The notes beneath the pieces are model-generated. The model was not told the DNA's origin. It worked only from the letters and a program-made list of their open reading frames with translations, and searched no databases. The translations under genes and the position numbers were made by a program. Positions 1 to 11,650 of a stretch of 53,607 nucleotides of DNA are shown piece by piece. Position 1 is the stretch's first letter. Every line of letters begins with the position of its first letter. The DNA is from Branchiostoma floridae (taxonomy: Eukaryota; Chordata; Leptocardii; Amphioxiformes; Branchiostomatidae). Location of the stretch: contig NC_049983.1 in the NCBI RefSeq assembly GCF_000003815.2, positions 12,727,481-12,781,087 of the forward strand, given 5' to 3'.

Positions 1-3000
1 TATTGGAACAACTGTTCAGACAAGGTGGCAAGTATTGTTGATTAAGTATTAGGCATGCACAAAATTTATCACTGACTGTAATACAGATACTACTTGTTTG
101 CTTTTCTATTGTGTAGCTTGTTGCAATGGGCCACAAAGGGTAACTCATCATCGTATGCCACAAGGTTATATGGGGTTAAGTAAACTTTCCAGAGCAAAAT
201 GAACAGTAGAACGACCCCCCCTTGTGGTCAAGTGACCTCCCACGAATTGGAGAAGTGCTTGCTTTTGGGCCATCATCTGTCAGTTTTGACAGATGTACAG
301 GTGAATATGACAGGTGTCCATATTGTCTGTATGGGGTCTATTGTTTGCTGGACAATTAGTGTAGAGATAGAGGTATTTAGATGGCTAATAGGCAGGTGAC
401 AGGAGCAAAAGGTGATGATTAGAGTCCAGTGACCTGTTCAAACCCAGGTTACCTCCTGGCAAATATGCAAAAATCAATGAAGAACAAAATACAACCTTAT
501 TTGACAAGAACTCAAAAATCGCAATCTAATTGTAATAGTAAAAGGTGAATTTAATTTGTGCAGTATGCAGTATCCCTACAAAAACAAACATAATGGTGAG
601 ATGAGTTGATAAAAACGTTGTATTAAGCTGAATTCAGCAGACTGGGACATCACATACATCAAATTCAATGGGAGATGCAGAGGTGGACTATATACAAAGG
701 CACAATCATGAGCTTTTGACTACTGATGGGTCTCACAGGTGATGCCACCTGACCTGCTGACAAAGGGTTTGCTGTAATCATTATTACCTTTGGCATGCTG
801 TAATCAAAGAACAGGAAATGGACATTGGGTTTGACAGAAGGGAGTCTGTAACATTAGATTGGATAGGAAAGGTGGTGACCCTGTTCTATCCATCAAACTG
901 GATTTTAAAATCCTGGGGGTAAAAAACAAGCTCTTCTTGGAGACTGAAGAATTTGTTTCCTGTTGTTGAGGTAAATTGTGTAGCAGGAAATTACAGGTAT
1001 TCTTGTGTGTCAACATGATGTTCCAATAAAGACAATGGAGGCAAGTCAGCGATAAAAACAAAGGTGATGGGATAGGTTGGTTTGTCCATTCTACTGAACA
1101 TGTAGCATATGTAGGTCAAGCTGTCTTTGTGATCAGTTCAAAACATCATCTGAAAACAAGTATTCCTGCAGGACAAGAAACACAATTTACAAAAAGATTG
1201 ATTTGTATCAAAACTGATTTCAAGGCCTTGTTTGCATCAAGGCATCAACTATCTTTTCTCAATGGACATGGTTGCAGATATATTATTAAGATCACTTTGG
1301 GGGTCCTTTTATGAAAAACACAGGATGCAAATGTTTGGAACCTTTCCAGTAAAATTATTGTAATCAAAGTAACATTTTGACTTTTTTAAATTTGGAAATT
1401 GACCAGTAAAACAACTTCAAAGAAACTGCTAATTTGGACTCATTAAGAAATGACTGATTGTGGTAAGCGGAAAATGGGTGTAATGAATGCATGCTTTGTT
1501 CCGATTACAATTTTATTGTCTGTGTTGGAAAAAGCAACCCTCTCCCTCAAAAAACAGAAAAGTAAAATGACAGCTTTCAAAATGATTTTTGTAAACATGA
1601 AATAGCAGGTGTTCTAACATAAAGACAAATATATTTTTAAATAGGTGTCAGGACTTGTTTTGTACACACTCCCACCACCTTTTTTCAGAATGACACATAG
1701 TGTACATAACCAAGACAAAACTTACAACGGCCAGTAGACTGAACTGCAATTTCCCCCAGTATGTTACTGATTATATATCGCAGAACCATCAGAAAGTATA
1801 TAGCAACACCTCATGTGATACCTTCTGGCTCAGGTGTGTTAAATCAGTGCAAATTGAATTCTTACCTGACACCTTTGATCCCCAGATTCCCTGTCACCTG
1901 TCGGTTCCTTTCATCACTGGCGTTTGAGGTGATTTTTGGCAATTAGGACTTGTAGACATGGGTGGAGACAGACAAGGAACAGATAATTTTGTTGCTCCAT
2001 CTAATTACTAAAGGCAGGAGAGGCCCTTTGGGATTTCAATTAGCATTTTCCTGTTTGGAATTGTAACAACTCCCACCCTTACGAGGACAGCAGGTCCTGT
2101 ATGTAATTTGGCAGTCATTATGGAAAACAGAACCGATAAATGTAGGAAAATACTAAAAGTTTCATTTAGGTATTCTTTTGGTATTGCTTTTGGTTTATCG
2201 AAATTGCAATATGGAATGGGCCTGTGAGAAGTGACCACTGTTAACCTATGCATGCATATGTCCCAATAATGCCTAAGTATGCACAATGTAAATGCAGTGT
2301 TTTTCTCAATCCAAGGGGAAAACAAAATACTCCTTATCTTTACACTAAAGCACACATTTTGGATAACACATTCAAAAGACATTACAGATTGTCTGAAGAT
2401 TTGGTTGTAATTGTACCATTGTTACAAGCTGACAAGATCTAGGTTACATGCGCTCAATGAGTCCATTGAATGCCAGAATCTTGTAACCATAGAATCATCT
2501 GGAAGATATTACCCAGTGATAAGACCAAAAGCAGGGTTCAATTGTAGGTAAAACATCCCCATACCTGAACTGTTTATCTTTCATTTCATATCTCTGCTAA
2601 GAAAACACCTTTGTTCCATTTAAGACCTGAGTGAATATGCTTTGGTAATATGTTGTGAGGTTTTTCCCCAGTCCCTTTGATGTCCAGATTTGATGTGTCT
2701 GCAATCAGGAAAAACATTTCATGGATCTCCTTGAAGTCTGCTACAAAAAAAAGAGCCATAGACATTGCTTTTCTGAACAATGGTATTTACAAACCTTTTT
2801 GACTTGTCAACTGCAGAGATGGCCTTCAGTTAATGGTAGGATAGACCATTGATGATTTAGTTATGGTCTGGATGGCAATGGTCAATAATTCAAAGAAGAT
2901 TGTTTTGAACCATTTTCATGCTAAATTTGGTCTGAAACAGAAAGTTGAAAGAAAACAAAAAAGTGTATCAGGTCATTCTCTATAAGAACAGGTGCCTTGT

Positions 3001-6000
3001 TAGTCATAGGAGTCATTATTGCAAAATCATGATGATCTTTGGGGACCTTTGGCTGTTGGCTGTTGTAGGGGTGAGCTGGGTAACCTTTGATGTGCCGACT
3101 TGAAGTATTGGACTCTCAGCTTACTTGACTCAAGAGGAGACAACTCAACCCCCAACTCCAGACAGTCAGGCACCAGACTGGCCTGGGGTGGGGGGACAGG
3201 CAGGGGTCAGGGGCATGGTGATCAGTATTAGAACAAATAGGACTCAGCAATATTACAATGGACTGTGCCAAACAGTGACATCAATGCTCGATACAAAAGC
3301 TATTCAACCAATTGGTTAAGTTTATCAATGGTCAAACATTTGAGTATCAACAGTCAGACATTTTCAGACAGTGACTGAATGTGACTATCATGAGAACATC
3401 AATGTTATGCAATGTGCTGACTTGTAAAGCCTATTAATATCTGAGAAACATTCAATTGCATGGATATGGCCAGATCAAGTAAAGAGTGGAGCCACAATCT
3501 GCCCCTGCTGCATCTGTGGCCAGCAATCTAATACCTGAGGAGGATGCAATTATCCTCCTTTGTTAGGAGTGTATGGAATAGAAACTCTGTTCGTATCTCA
3601 TCTCACCTTATAAAACATGAATACGTTTAGGTATAGCAAAAAGAAAAAGTACTGTCGGATTTGTCTTATGGTAATAAAACAGATAGTCAATCTGTTATCA
3701 CATAGATATCTCATTTCATGGCTATTTACACATCTGCAATTGTAATGTTTTAACAAACAAATGAGAAATTGAAGCAACCTTAATATGTGCCAGTGTCATA
3801 AACCAGTATGGAAAGATAACTGTTGAAAAGGGCAGAGACAAAAAGACTTTACTGTTGGAGCCCCTTCATCATTCCTGTTGGCTGCTGAAAGTAAGGTGGC
3901 GACACCTGGCAATGGGATGTTTTGTGGGCAGGTGGGTCTCCCAGGTGCTCCATTAGCTGCTGCACAACCTTTTCAGTCAGCTGGTATTTCTGGGCCTATC
4001 CATGCAGGAAAGGTGTTAAGAATGGCAGCGAGACATTTATGGAGTGTTGGTTTGGTTTTGTACTGAGGAACTATCCTTAAAATGATGTTGATAATACAGT
4101 ATGGTAAATGAGAACATTTTGTGGAGCGTAACAAAAAGGACTGTATCATAACCTAATCTCTATGTAATCTCAATGTATCACATTAAGCTAGTTCTCTATG
4201 CATATTTTCAATGCCTTTGAAGTTGGCTTCAATTTCATAAGAGCAGCTTTAGAAAAGTAGATTGCCCAGGAAGGTAACTTTAGAATCAACATTTCCCCTT
4301 GCCCTATTAATTAGGTTTAAAATGATTGAACATATCACATATCATAGTGAGTGCCTATGAGAGTAATATGAATATCTTCACCTGTTGTCACTAGCCTTTC
4401 ATCATGCGCTCCTGACCCAGGGGCAGTTCCACAGTTATCCCTGGGGTCTTCTGGCCAGCAGTGTTCAGACTCCACTGTTGACATTTTCCTTGTTTGCTGA
4501 AAGAATAGCCTGCCTCCCGAAGTCTCTTTGAACTTCAACAAGTTTGACTTTTGAACTTGACTGGATATGCATTATCAAGCAGCCCTGATGAGGACAGAGA
4601 AGTCATTATTTTAGTGTGTTTACCTAGAGCGGACCCTTATCGGGCCAATAGGGGCCAGTTGTTTTCCGATTGGAGCCTATCTGGTCTGGCTATAATGAGC
4701 CTTCGGCATATCGAAGATAGGGAGGTAGACATAAGGGCAGGCAAGGAGCCTGCCTCGTGTGATTTCAACAGTGCCCTTGAAACCCTCAAGTCCTTTGAAG
4801 TGGTGGAAAATGCGATAAAGTTGCAGTGTACTGCTGGTGTTTTTTGGCTCATAAATCGTTCAACACCAAGGGAATTTTTTGCTGAGGTGTTGGGTTACTT
4901 TATGAAGTCCACAGTAACCCTGCAAAGCATTTGGACTTGCTCTTTTGCTAATCTAGGATTTGAACTTGGCTTAACTTGGGTATACCTGGGGAATGTCACT
5001 TGAGCTAACAGGTCATATCATTTCATCACAAGTCCAAAATTGTGAAATATGACCTTTTGTAACAAATTTCAAATCCTTTAAACAGAAAAGTTATAATTAT
5101 TTGATTAAGGTTGTACACATATATATCATAAGAAAATTCTACGGGACCATGGAAAGGCAAATGCAAAGAAACGAAAATTCCTGAATGGCAATGTGCAGTC
5201 CAGTGGGAAGTGTCGCCTCTTCCAAATACAGCAAGGGTACCGGGTGCCCGGAACTGTCTCCCGTGGCGACTTCTGTATCAGACCGGCTAACCGGTGACAT
5301 TTTGTGTATTTTAAGTCTGCTCCTTTTCTGTACACAGACTTCAGCAAGAGGAGGTGGAGAGCCCCAACAGCCTTTGCCATGTGGCATGTCGGCAATATCA
5401 AAGCCCAGCACTTTAGAGGTTCAAGACCCAAGTCTGATACACTAAGAGCCGGTCAACACCTTTGAGTGTTAGCTAAAGCTTTCTGTGTATTATGTTTTGG
5501 CCTTATCTCTTTGCGGGCTCTCTAGTATATGAAGGGGGCGTGTAAGTGGTAATGAGTTTTATAAAGTAGATGACCTTTTAAGTTGGCAGATTAAGAGTAA
5601 ATTGAGAATGTAACAGAATCTTCCTGTAGAAAATGTTGAAGTCAGCACACCAGACATCCTTGAACTGGTGACCTTCAAGTCAAAAAGACTAAACATGAAA
5701 TGAAAGGTGAGGTGTGGAAGGTTGAAAGAAAAATAACCATTGTGGCAACTGAGCCCTGTTCTCTGTTGATATTTGGGACCTAATGATAAGTGTTTCTGTC
5801 AGTGTTTGTTTGAGAACTTCGGACTCTTGTCATTCATAGCAGTTCCATACATGTACATATAACGGTTTTCATGTACCCAAACCAAGGTGTGCATTGTTTA
5901 GGAAACTTGCACTAAGAGAGAAAAGAAATTATTGTGATGTAATGTCGATTTGGACATGTCATTTGAAAGCATTTCTAGCAAGCCAAATTAGAAGCTTCTA

Positions 6001-7205
6001 AGCAACAGAGCAGAGAATCTGGCTTTCCCCTAGTAGTTGGGTCGAAGGGTCCTAAGAAGTCTTATTAGAGACTGTATGTCTTGTCTACAGACCTTCTGAC
6101 ATCTAGAGAGGCTGTTTTGAAAGCATCCCACTGGTATCTAATACCCAGATGACACCTACAAGTCCTCCCAGTCCCAGTGCCTGTTCAGAGATTGCTAGCT
6201 ACCACCAGTTCTGAGACATGTCTGGCACCTGACATCTGTTGCTAAGCCCTCCCACGCCCTTTTACTGTAACCAAGGTGCCTTGCACCTGGAGTCACTTTG
6301 CAGTCCTCCCAACTCCTGTTGTCCAGGCCATGGCTTCTCAGCTGGAGAAGGTAAGCAAAGTATGGGCCACATACCAGGGGTGTAGGGTTGGGCCATTGCT
6401 ATGTGGACAGTTCACTGGGCAGAGAAGGAAGACAAGGAAAGAATGTTGTGTTTGGGAGATAGCAAGATGATAGTCCTTAGAGCTTTAGAACTGACAGTGA
6501 GGAGGATGAAGTTTGCTAACGAGGCAGAATTCTTGGCTCCATGTCCTGAAAGTGTGGTGGCAGTAGGACTGTGAAATATGTTGTAACTGGGAACTTGGTA
6601 TGGAAAGTGTTCTAGTTTTGTGGGCTATTTAGGTCAATTACCATGGACTGTTCCATCGGACAAGTCTTCTGAGGGGAGAGTCAAGAGATTTCCTTGATGT
6701 GGCAAACAACTGTTCAATGTGTCTCCTGGCATCATTGGCAAATATCTATAGATTGACTGACAGTAGTATAGGGACCTATTTGATTCTGAACACAAATTTG
6801 TGGTAAAATTTAAGAAAAAATGACTTCCTTTTCTTGACTGATTCATGAAAAGGACCCTGTCCTGTGTGTTTCCTCTGAATTTACAGTTAATATTTTAGAA
6901 GGTAGTTTGATATCAGGTTGTCCAGTATGAGCGGAAGCTTTAGGGACAATCTGGGAAAATCAAACCGTGGTAATTTCACACTGGTTGGTTTGACATAGTA
7001 CAGCTGGGGGACCATACAGAAACAACTCAGCACATTCAAAGCTAGCGACTTCAACAATGTCTGTTTATGATATTAGTAGACAGAGGGAGTAACCATTGCA
7101 GAAAAATACTGGTGAACACTGTGATAGAAACTAAGCTAGTGTGGGTATGGTTTAGATACAAACTCAAATCTGAAATAAAAAGGGAGTGAATTTTCCTCCC
7201 GTATC

Positions 7206-7234
7206 ATGTATGTATGTATGTACGTGTGTGTGTT
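7206..7234. repeat. TGTA/TG microsatellite
   Basis: A run of TGTA units passes into TG units (ATGTATGTATG then GTGTGTGTG). It is a simple-sequence repeat with no further structure. Confidence 0.8.
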
Positions 7235-8062
7235 GACGCTAACCTTTCTCCATGCATTGCCATAGCAACCATCGGACATTGCCAGTTGGCAAGATGCCGT
7301 TGCCCTCCAAAGTCCAAGTATACCATAACTCATGTTGAACCCCAAATAATGGGATAGTGGAGTTTGGAGTTGTATGTCTGTATGTATTAAGAGTTCAGGT
7401 AAATGTTTACAGGCATGACTCTGACATACGGTTGCTGTCAGTAGCAGCAAGTACTAAAACTATTACAAGGCCAAGGTCTTTCCTCTAGGGCCTAGAGCCT
7501 GATAGAGACGTTTTTGTCAAGTTCTAAAATCACTTTAGGTGTTTGACATTTGACTAGCTACATAACACAAGTTTTTAAATGAAATGTTCCAGAATTTTTC
7601 AAGATTTGCTAGTTTAGGGAGTAATAGTAGTATTAGTACTAGACATTTGGAGTTCATTATTACTAGGATGGGGCAGAGGGGGGGGCATCAGTACAAGTGT
7701 TTTCCTGAGTACTGCTGTTTAGATTTGTCTTGAGTACACTTTCTCTTCCTGAAAAGCGTACCCAAGGGGTTACGGCTTGTTTCTAAAGCTAGGTAACTCT
7801 TCACGGTGTAAGTAAAAACTGAGAATATTTGTTGAACTCCAGGCCATTTGGCACTGGTTAGTGCAGTGTTGACTTTGGCAGTAGACAGGATGCTATGCCT
7901 GCTGGGTCAAGTTGGAGCTTATCCAAGGAGCTGTCAATGGTTATTACCCTATTTAGGGTGTATTTTGATAACTGCAAGTGTACAAGGACAGCACCAATAG
8001 CTAGGGGAAAGGTAAGGTTTGATAGTGGCTTTTCTTGCAAAAGTATTCGTAAGGTTTCAACG

Positions 8063-8098
8063 GTGATGTTCCTATAGTTTGTGATGTTCCTATAGTCT
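8063..8098. repeat. 18-bp tandem duplication
   Basis: Two adjacent 18-bp copies of GTGATGTTCCTATAGTTT (8063-8080 and 8081-8098) differ at one base. This is a recent small duplication. Confidence 0.9.
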
Positions 8099-9156
8099 AT
8101 GTACGTCTACTGGTTGCTGAGGAAGTCTTAGGAATGCCTTGTTGAAAATACCTAGCTGTTGAAGAGATTTTGCCTGTGTACACTATGACTGCACATGTCA
8201 TAATTCCTCTGGCCACTCCTACTTCCTAGACCAGGATATTCCAAATGAACTAAATCCTACAGGTGTAAAGTCATAATGTCCGCTGATTTGGAGCTGATTT
8301 TCACAGTCGGTAGGTTGGCGCCTATGTCTGCTCAGGTTTAAAGCCCCAAATCCCCAAGATTTGACAAGGCAGCCTTCCTTAATTTGCCAAGACAGGCCCT
8401 GGCCATGTGATGGACTGTACAGCTAATTGGAGTGGAAGGCAGGAATTCTGTACTCCTCACTTCCGTACTTTGGTTTTTATCCCTGAAGTCATGGTCTCCT
8501 TCAGCGCTGGGATTTCCATGGGCTGCTGCTGGGAATAGGCAACACACGACTCATGCTGTGAGGAATCGCAGATGTTGAAGTGGCCCATTGAGAGGGAAAT
8601 AGCTCAGCTTCAGGCAGCTTTCATCTCTGACATGTGGAATTTTAGCTGCACAGAAAGGAAAATTTGGAGAGGGGAATTTAGAGTTTGTCATTCCTTTGTG
8701 CCTTATGGCTACCAGCACAGCTAGGTATTATTTCATGAATTTATAGGAAAGTGCAGATTGTCTTTGGATGGCAAGAGCAACATTTACTGAAATGATCATT
8801 GACAAAAAGATATACCTTACCACTAATACTGGGGGTTATATTTCATCTTCTGACGATCTGGTCTGCAAACAATTTCTCTGTTTTTTTTCATGCAATAGAC
8901 AAGTGGTTTTCATCAATGGATCAAAGAAAATACAGTATGCAAGGAATTTTGTGGGAGAGCAATCAATTCCTGTCCCCTGTGATGATTTGACCTGGACTAC
9001 TGATAGTAAATACTGCAGTACTGATAAAGATCACAAGGAGGCACTTCTGTACAGCCACCCAGTTGTATTCAATCCTAAATTGGGATCTTCCATTTGTCAT
9101 ACGCTGTGGCAATTTTGTTTCATGGTGCAGGGGCTATGGGCTATAGAAATGTAGGG

Positions 9157-9425
9157 CAGCCCATTTATTCCTCTTATAATCGGCTTTCTCTATCTGGACT
9201 GGTTTCATCTCTGCCGTTTTATCTCTTCCTCAAACCCTGAAAGCTATGAATAGGCAATGCCTTTTCCATCACTTTACCCACATATCTCTCTTACTATCAT
9301 TTCTCCATAATAGGTTCATAATCACTAGCATGGCTATCTTTTATTTCATCTTATTTACTCTTCTCTCATCCATGTGCAAAGCCTGTTCTTAATTTCCCTT
9401 TTTCCGACACCCTCATTTCCGAATA
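9157..9425. other. pyrimidine-rich tract
   Basis: The + strand is strongly biased to C and T for about 270 bases (many TTTCTC, CTCTTC and ATTTCATC runs), unlike the sequence on either side. No exon follows it, so it is not simply a splice-site tract. Confidence 0.5.
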
Positions 9426-9993
9426 CTGATAACTACTGGTCAAAGAAAGGGGTTGCCCAGCCTGTCATATGATGAATAAACTCCCAACAAATCACGATTC
9501 CCCGTAATCCTCACGCTGCCTATTGTGTGACGAATCCCCTCCATGATCGCTTATGACTTTGTTTGAAGTTCATTTTCCATCTGCCAATCCTCTAATTAGG
9601 AAATACCGCCCTAATAGGTGCTGCAGTAAACGGTTTTGAACGATCAAGTGCGAACTGGGATCCCTTTGTGCTACATTTGTCCCACGTCCCGGCTTGAGTC
9701 CTGTCGCAATAATGGAATAATGGCGATGATAAATGGAGAGTTAGGCTGGCCAGATCTCACTATAATACAAGATAGGGCATTTTTTATTAATAATTCAATT
9801 TGCCCTTGATCTATCTGGAGGTCATCCATCATTTCTGTGACAAGAGCTCGCCAGAAATCGCATTACAGTCTTCCCAGCAAATTGTAGGCAGAGCTTTGAT
9901 GGAAATTTGTCTAAATCTATCCGCTCAGCATCTCTCTGAGGAAAAGCAATCAGGAAAATGTCCTGACTTACAGGGGACTGTAAAGAGAAAGTT

Positions 9994-10015
9994 TGTCAGA
10001 CAAATTAGTCTGACA
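9994..10015. repeat. perfect inverted repeat with SMAD-type half sites around an ATTA core
   Basis: Arms TGTCAGAC (9994-10001) and GTCTGACA (10008-10015) flank the six bases AAATTA. CAGAC and GTCTG are the known SMAD-binding half sites, and the spacer with the following G gives AATTAG, a homeodomain-type core. It is present as sequence; binding is inference. Confidence 0.6.
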
Positions 10016-11328
10016 GATCGGTCATGGAGACACCAACCCGTCATGGCTTGGCACTCCCCTGTATCTGTTACAAATCATAATTTGATTTTCCTGCCAGTAT
10101 GATGTAGCAGTTGTTGAGGCAATGGGGTGAGATGATGAGGGGCTGCTGGTTGGTTTCAGGTGTCAAAGAGGGCAGTTGGTTTTGAGGAGGACATCCAAGC
10201 GGCCTGACATGCAGGTCACCATGATCGATGGTCTGTCTCCCGCAAACAAAAAAGCACAATTACAGAGAATTAGCAGCTCAGTGGCCTCCCTTTCTGTGCT
10301 GTCTTTTCCCATTTCCATTCTTGGTGGCTTATCATTTTTGTCATGTCGTGCAGGCGTGGGGTATATCGTGCTTCTGTTGGGAAATGCACTTGTGCTTTCA
10401 TTTTTACACACATACCGTATATAATTTTGTTACCACTTTCTGAGGTAGATTTGAGTTGCCAAATCTCTTTAGACTTTGATGCACCAACTTGGTTGATCTA
10501 CCATTGTTTCCTTTTCGTTGCAGAACCTATATGATGTCTACTTGATACTTGTTTGTAGAGAAAGTGATGAAGCATTACATCAAGACATGATTGTGCCCAA
10601 TACAATGCACATTACTTTTGGGGAAGCGTAATTCTATCACTCATCCCAAATATGATTAGATGAAGGTACACTATCTAAAGAAGTTCACAGGCTGAGCATC
10701 AAGTCTAAGAAAGGGTATTAGATTATATTTTCTTAGATAAATGTCATGCATTGAAACTCGGAGACTAGCTTTGCCCTCTTGTTCCTTTTTAGGCGCTTCT
10801 AACTTTCTTTTTATAACCATTAGAACAGGAAAATTTGCCTTAATTAAAAGCTTTTACTAGGAAGATTGAAGACTTCTGCATTACAGTTTTACTTTGGAAG
10901 AAAATGGCCACCATTGATGGTAACAAATTCCTGTGAAAATCTGCATTAGCTTCAATTAGCCATGACTTATCAGTGGCCATGCAGCAAGGAAAACAGATAG
11001 GAGTGATCCTCCTATGCCTGATGATGAGGGCAGCTGAGCTCCTTTGAACTTTGCCGCTATGATCCCCATCTGAAGAACTCTCATCTACTTGTCTGTACGC
11101 TTCAGTGGATGAAAGATGTTCCTCGGCCTCAGGGGTCACCAGTTCGCCAGGCTGCCACCTAACCACACTGAACAAAAGGTCTTGTGCTGTCAGCCAACAC
11201 TTCCCATCACTTGTTTGCTTTCCCAAATGATATTATCCATGGTGGAAACTTAAAGCCCTCCACACCTGCTATAGAGGTTTAGCAGGTAATGTGGCTCTCC
11301 ATGCCTGCCAATGTGAGGGGAGGAGGAG

Positions 11329-11350
11329 CCCCCCTCCCCCCACCCCCTCC
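11329..11350 (-). other. C-tract, potential G-quadruplex on the minus strand
   Basis: Three C runs of 6, 6 and 5 bases (11329-11334, 11336-11341, 11343-11347) are separated by single bases and followed by TCC. They come directly after a purine run GAGGGGAGGAGGAG on the + strand. The minus strand could form a quadruplex, and the flanking purine run could pair with it instead. Confidence 0.5.
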
Positions 11351-11474
11351 TGCATTTCTGGCCGCTCTCTGACAGCATTCATCCTTTAAGTGCTATCTTC
11401 TCCCTACCAGTGAGACCACTAACTGAGACGATCCCTCGCATGATGATATGAAAATTATGCATCAAGAGATCAGG

Positions 11475-11650
11475 GCGAATTCTCCGGTCCATTGCTGACC
11501 CTTTGCCGCAATCCCGCAGGGTCGAGTGACACGCGGGTGATGGAGTGAGTGAACTCCGGGTTTACCTGTTACCGGAATCCTATCCGACGATGGTTGGGAC
11601 CAGCGATAAGCGCCGCTCTACCCCATATCAATGGGACGGGGAATCTTCGC
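11475..11650. promoter_or_regulatory. CpG-rich patch
   Basis: I count about 16 CpG in 176 bases, against roughly one per 60-70 bases in the neighbouring sequence. Many lie in CCGG, GCGC-like or CGACGA contexts. It could be an unmethylated regulatory element or a promoter. No start codon with a good donor lies directly inside it; the nearest such combination downstream is at 12241. Confidence 0.25.

Larger units (their letters stand above)
1..9150. other. non-coding stretch, no exon recognised
   Basis: No reading frame here has the length, splice borders and protein-like composition of a convincing exon. The longest open stretches (4551-5003 +, and 8768-9154 + with 128 codons) match no family I know. 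A small start-plus-donor combination (MASQLEK then GTAAGC) lies at 6330-6350. Small repeats are listed separately. Either a large 5' intron of the PDZRN gene or intergenic sequence. Confidence 0.6.

Noticed and set aside
3911-3931. MGCFVG followed by a GTGGGT donor
   Set aside because: The exon would end in phase 2 and cannot join the phase-0 PDZ1 exon.
4551-5003. 150-codon open frame on the + strand
   Set aside because: It begins with TTG; from the first ATG (4695) only about 102 codons remain, with no family resemblance or splice borders.
6330-6350. MASQLEK in strong start context, with GTAAGC donor
   Set aside because: Seven codons only, no known homologue and far from the gene; start-plus-donor coincidences are frequent in 37 kb.
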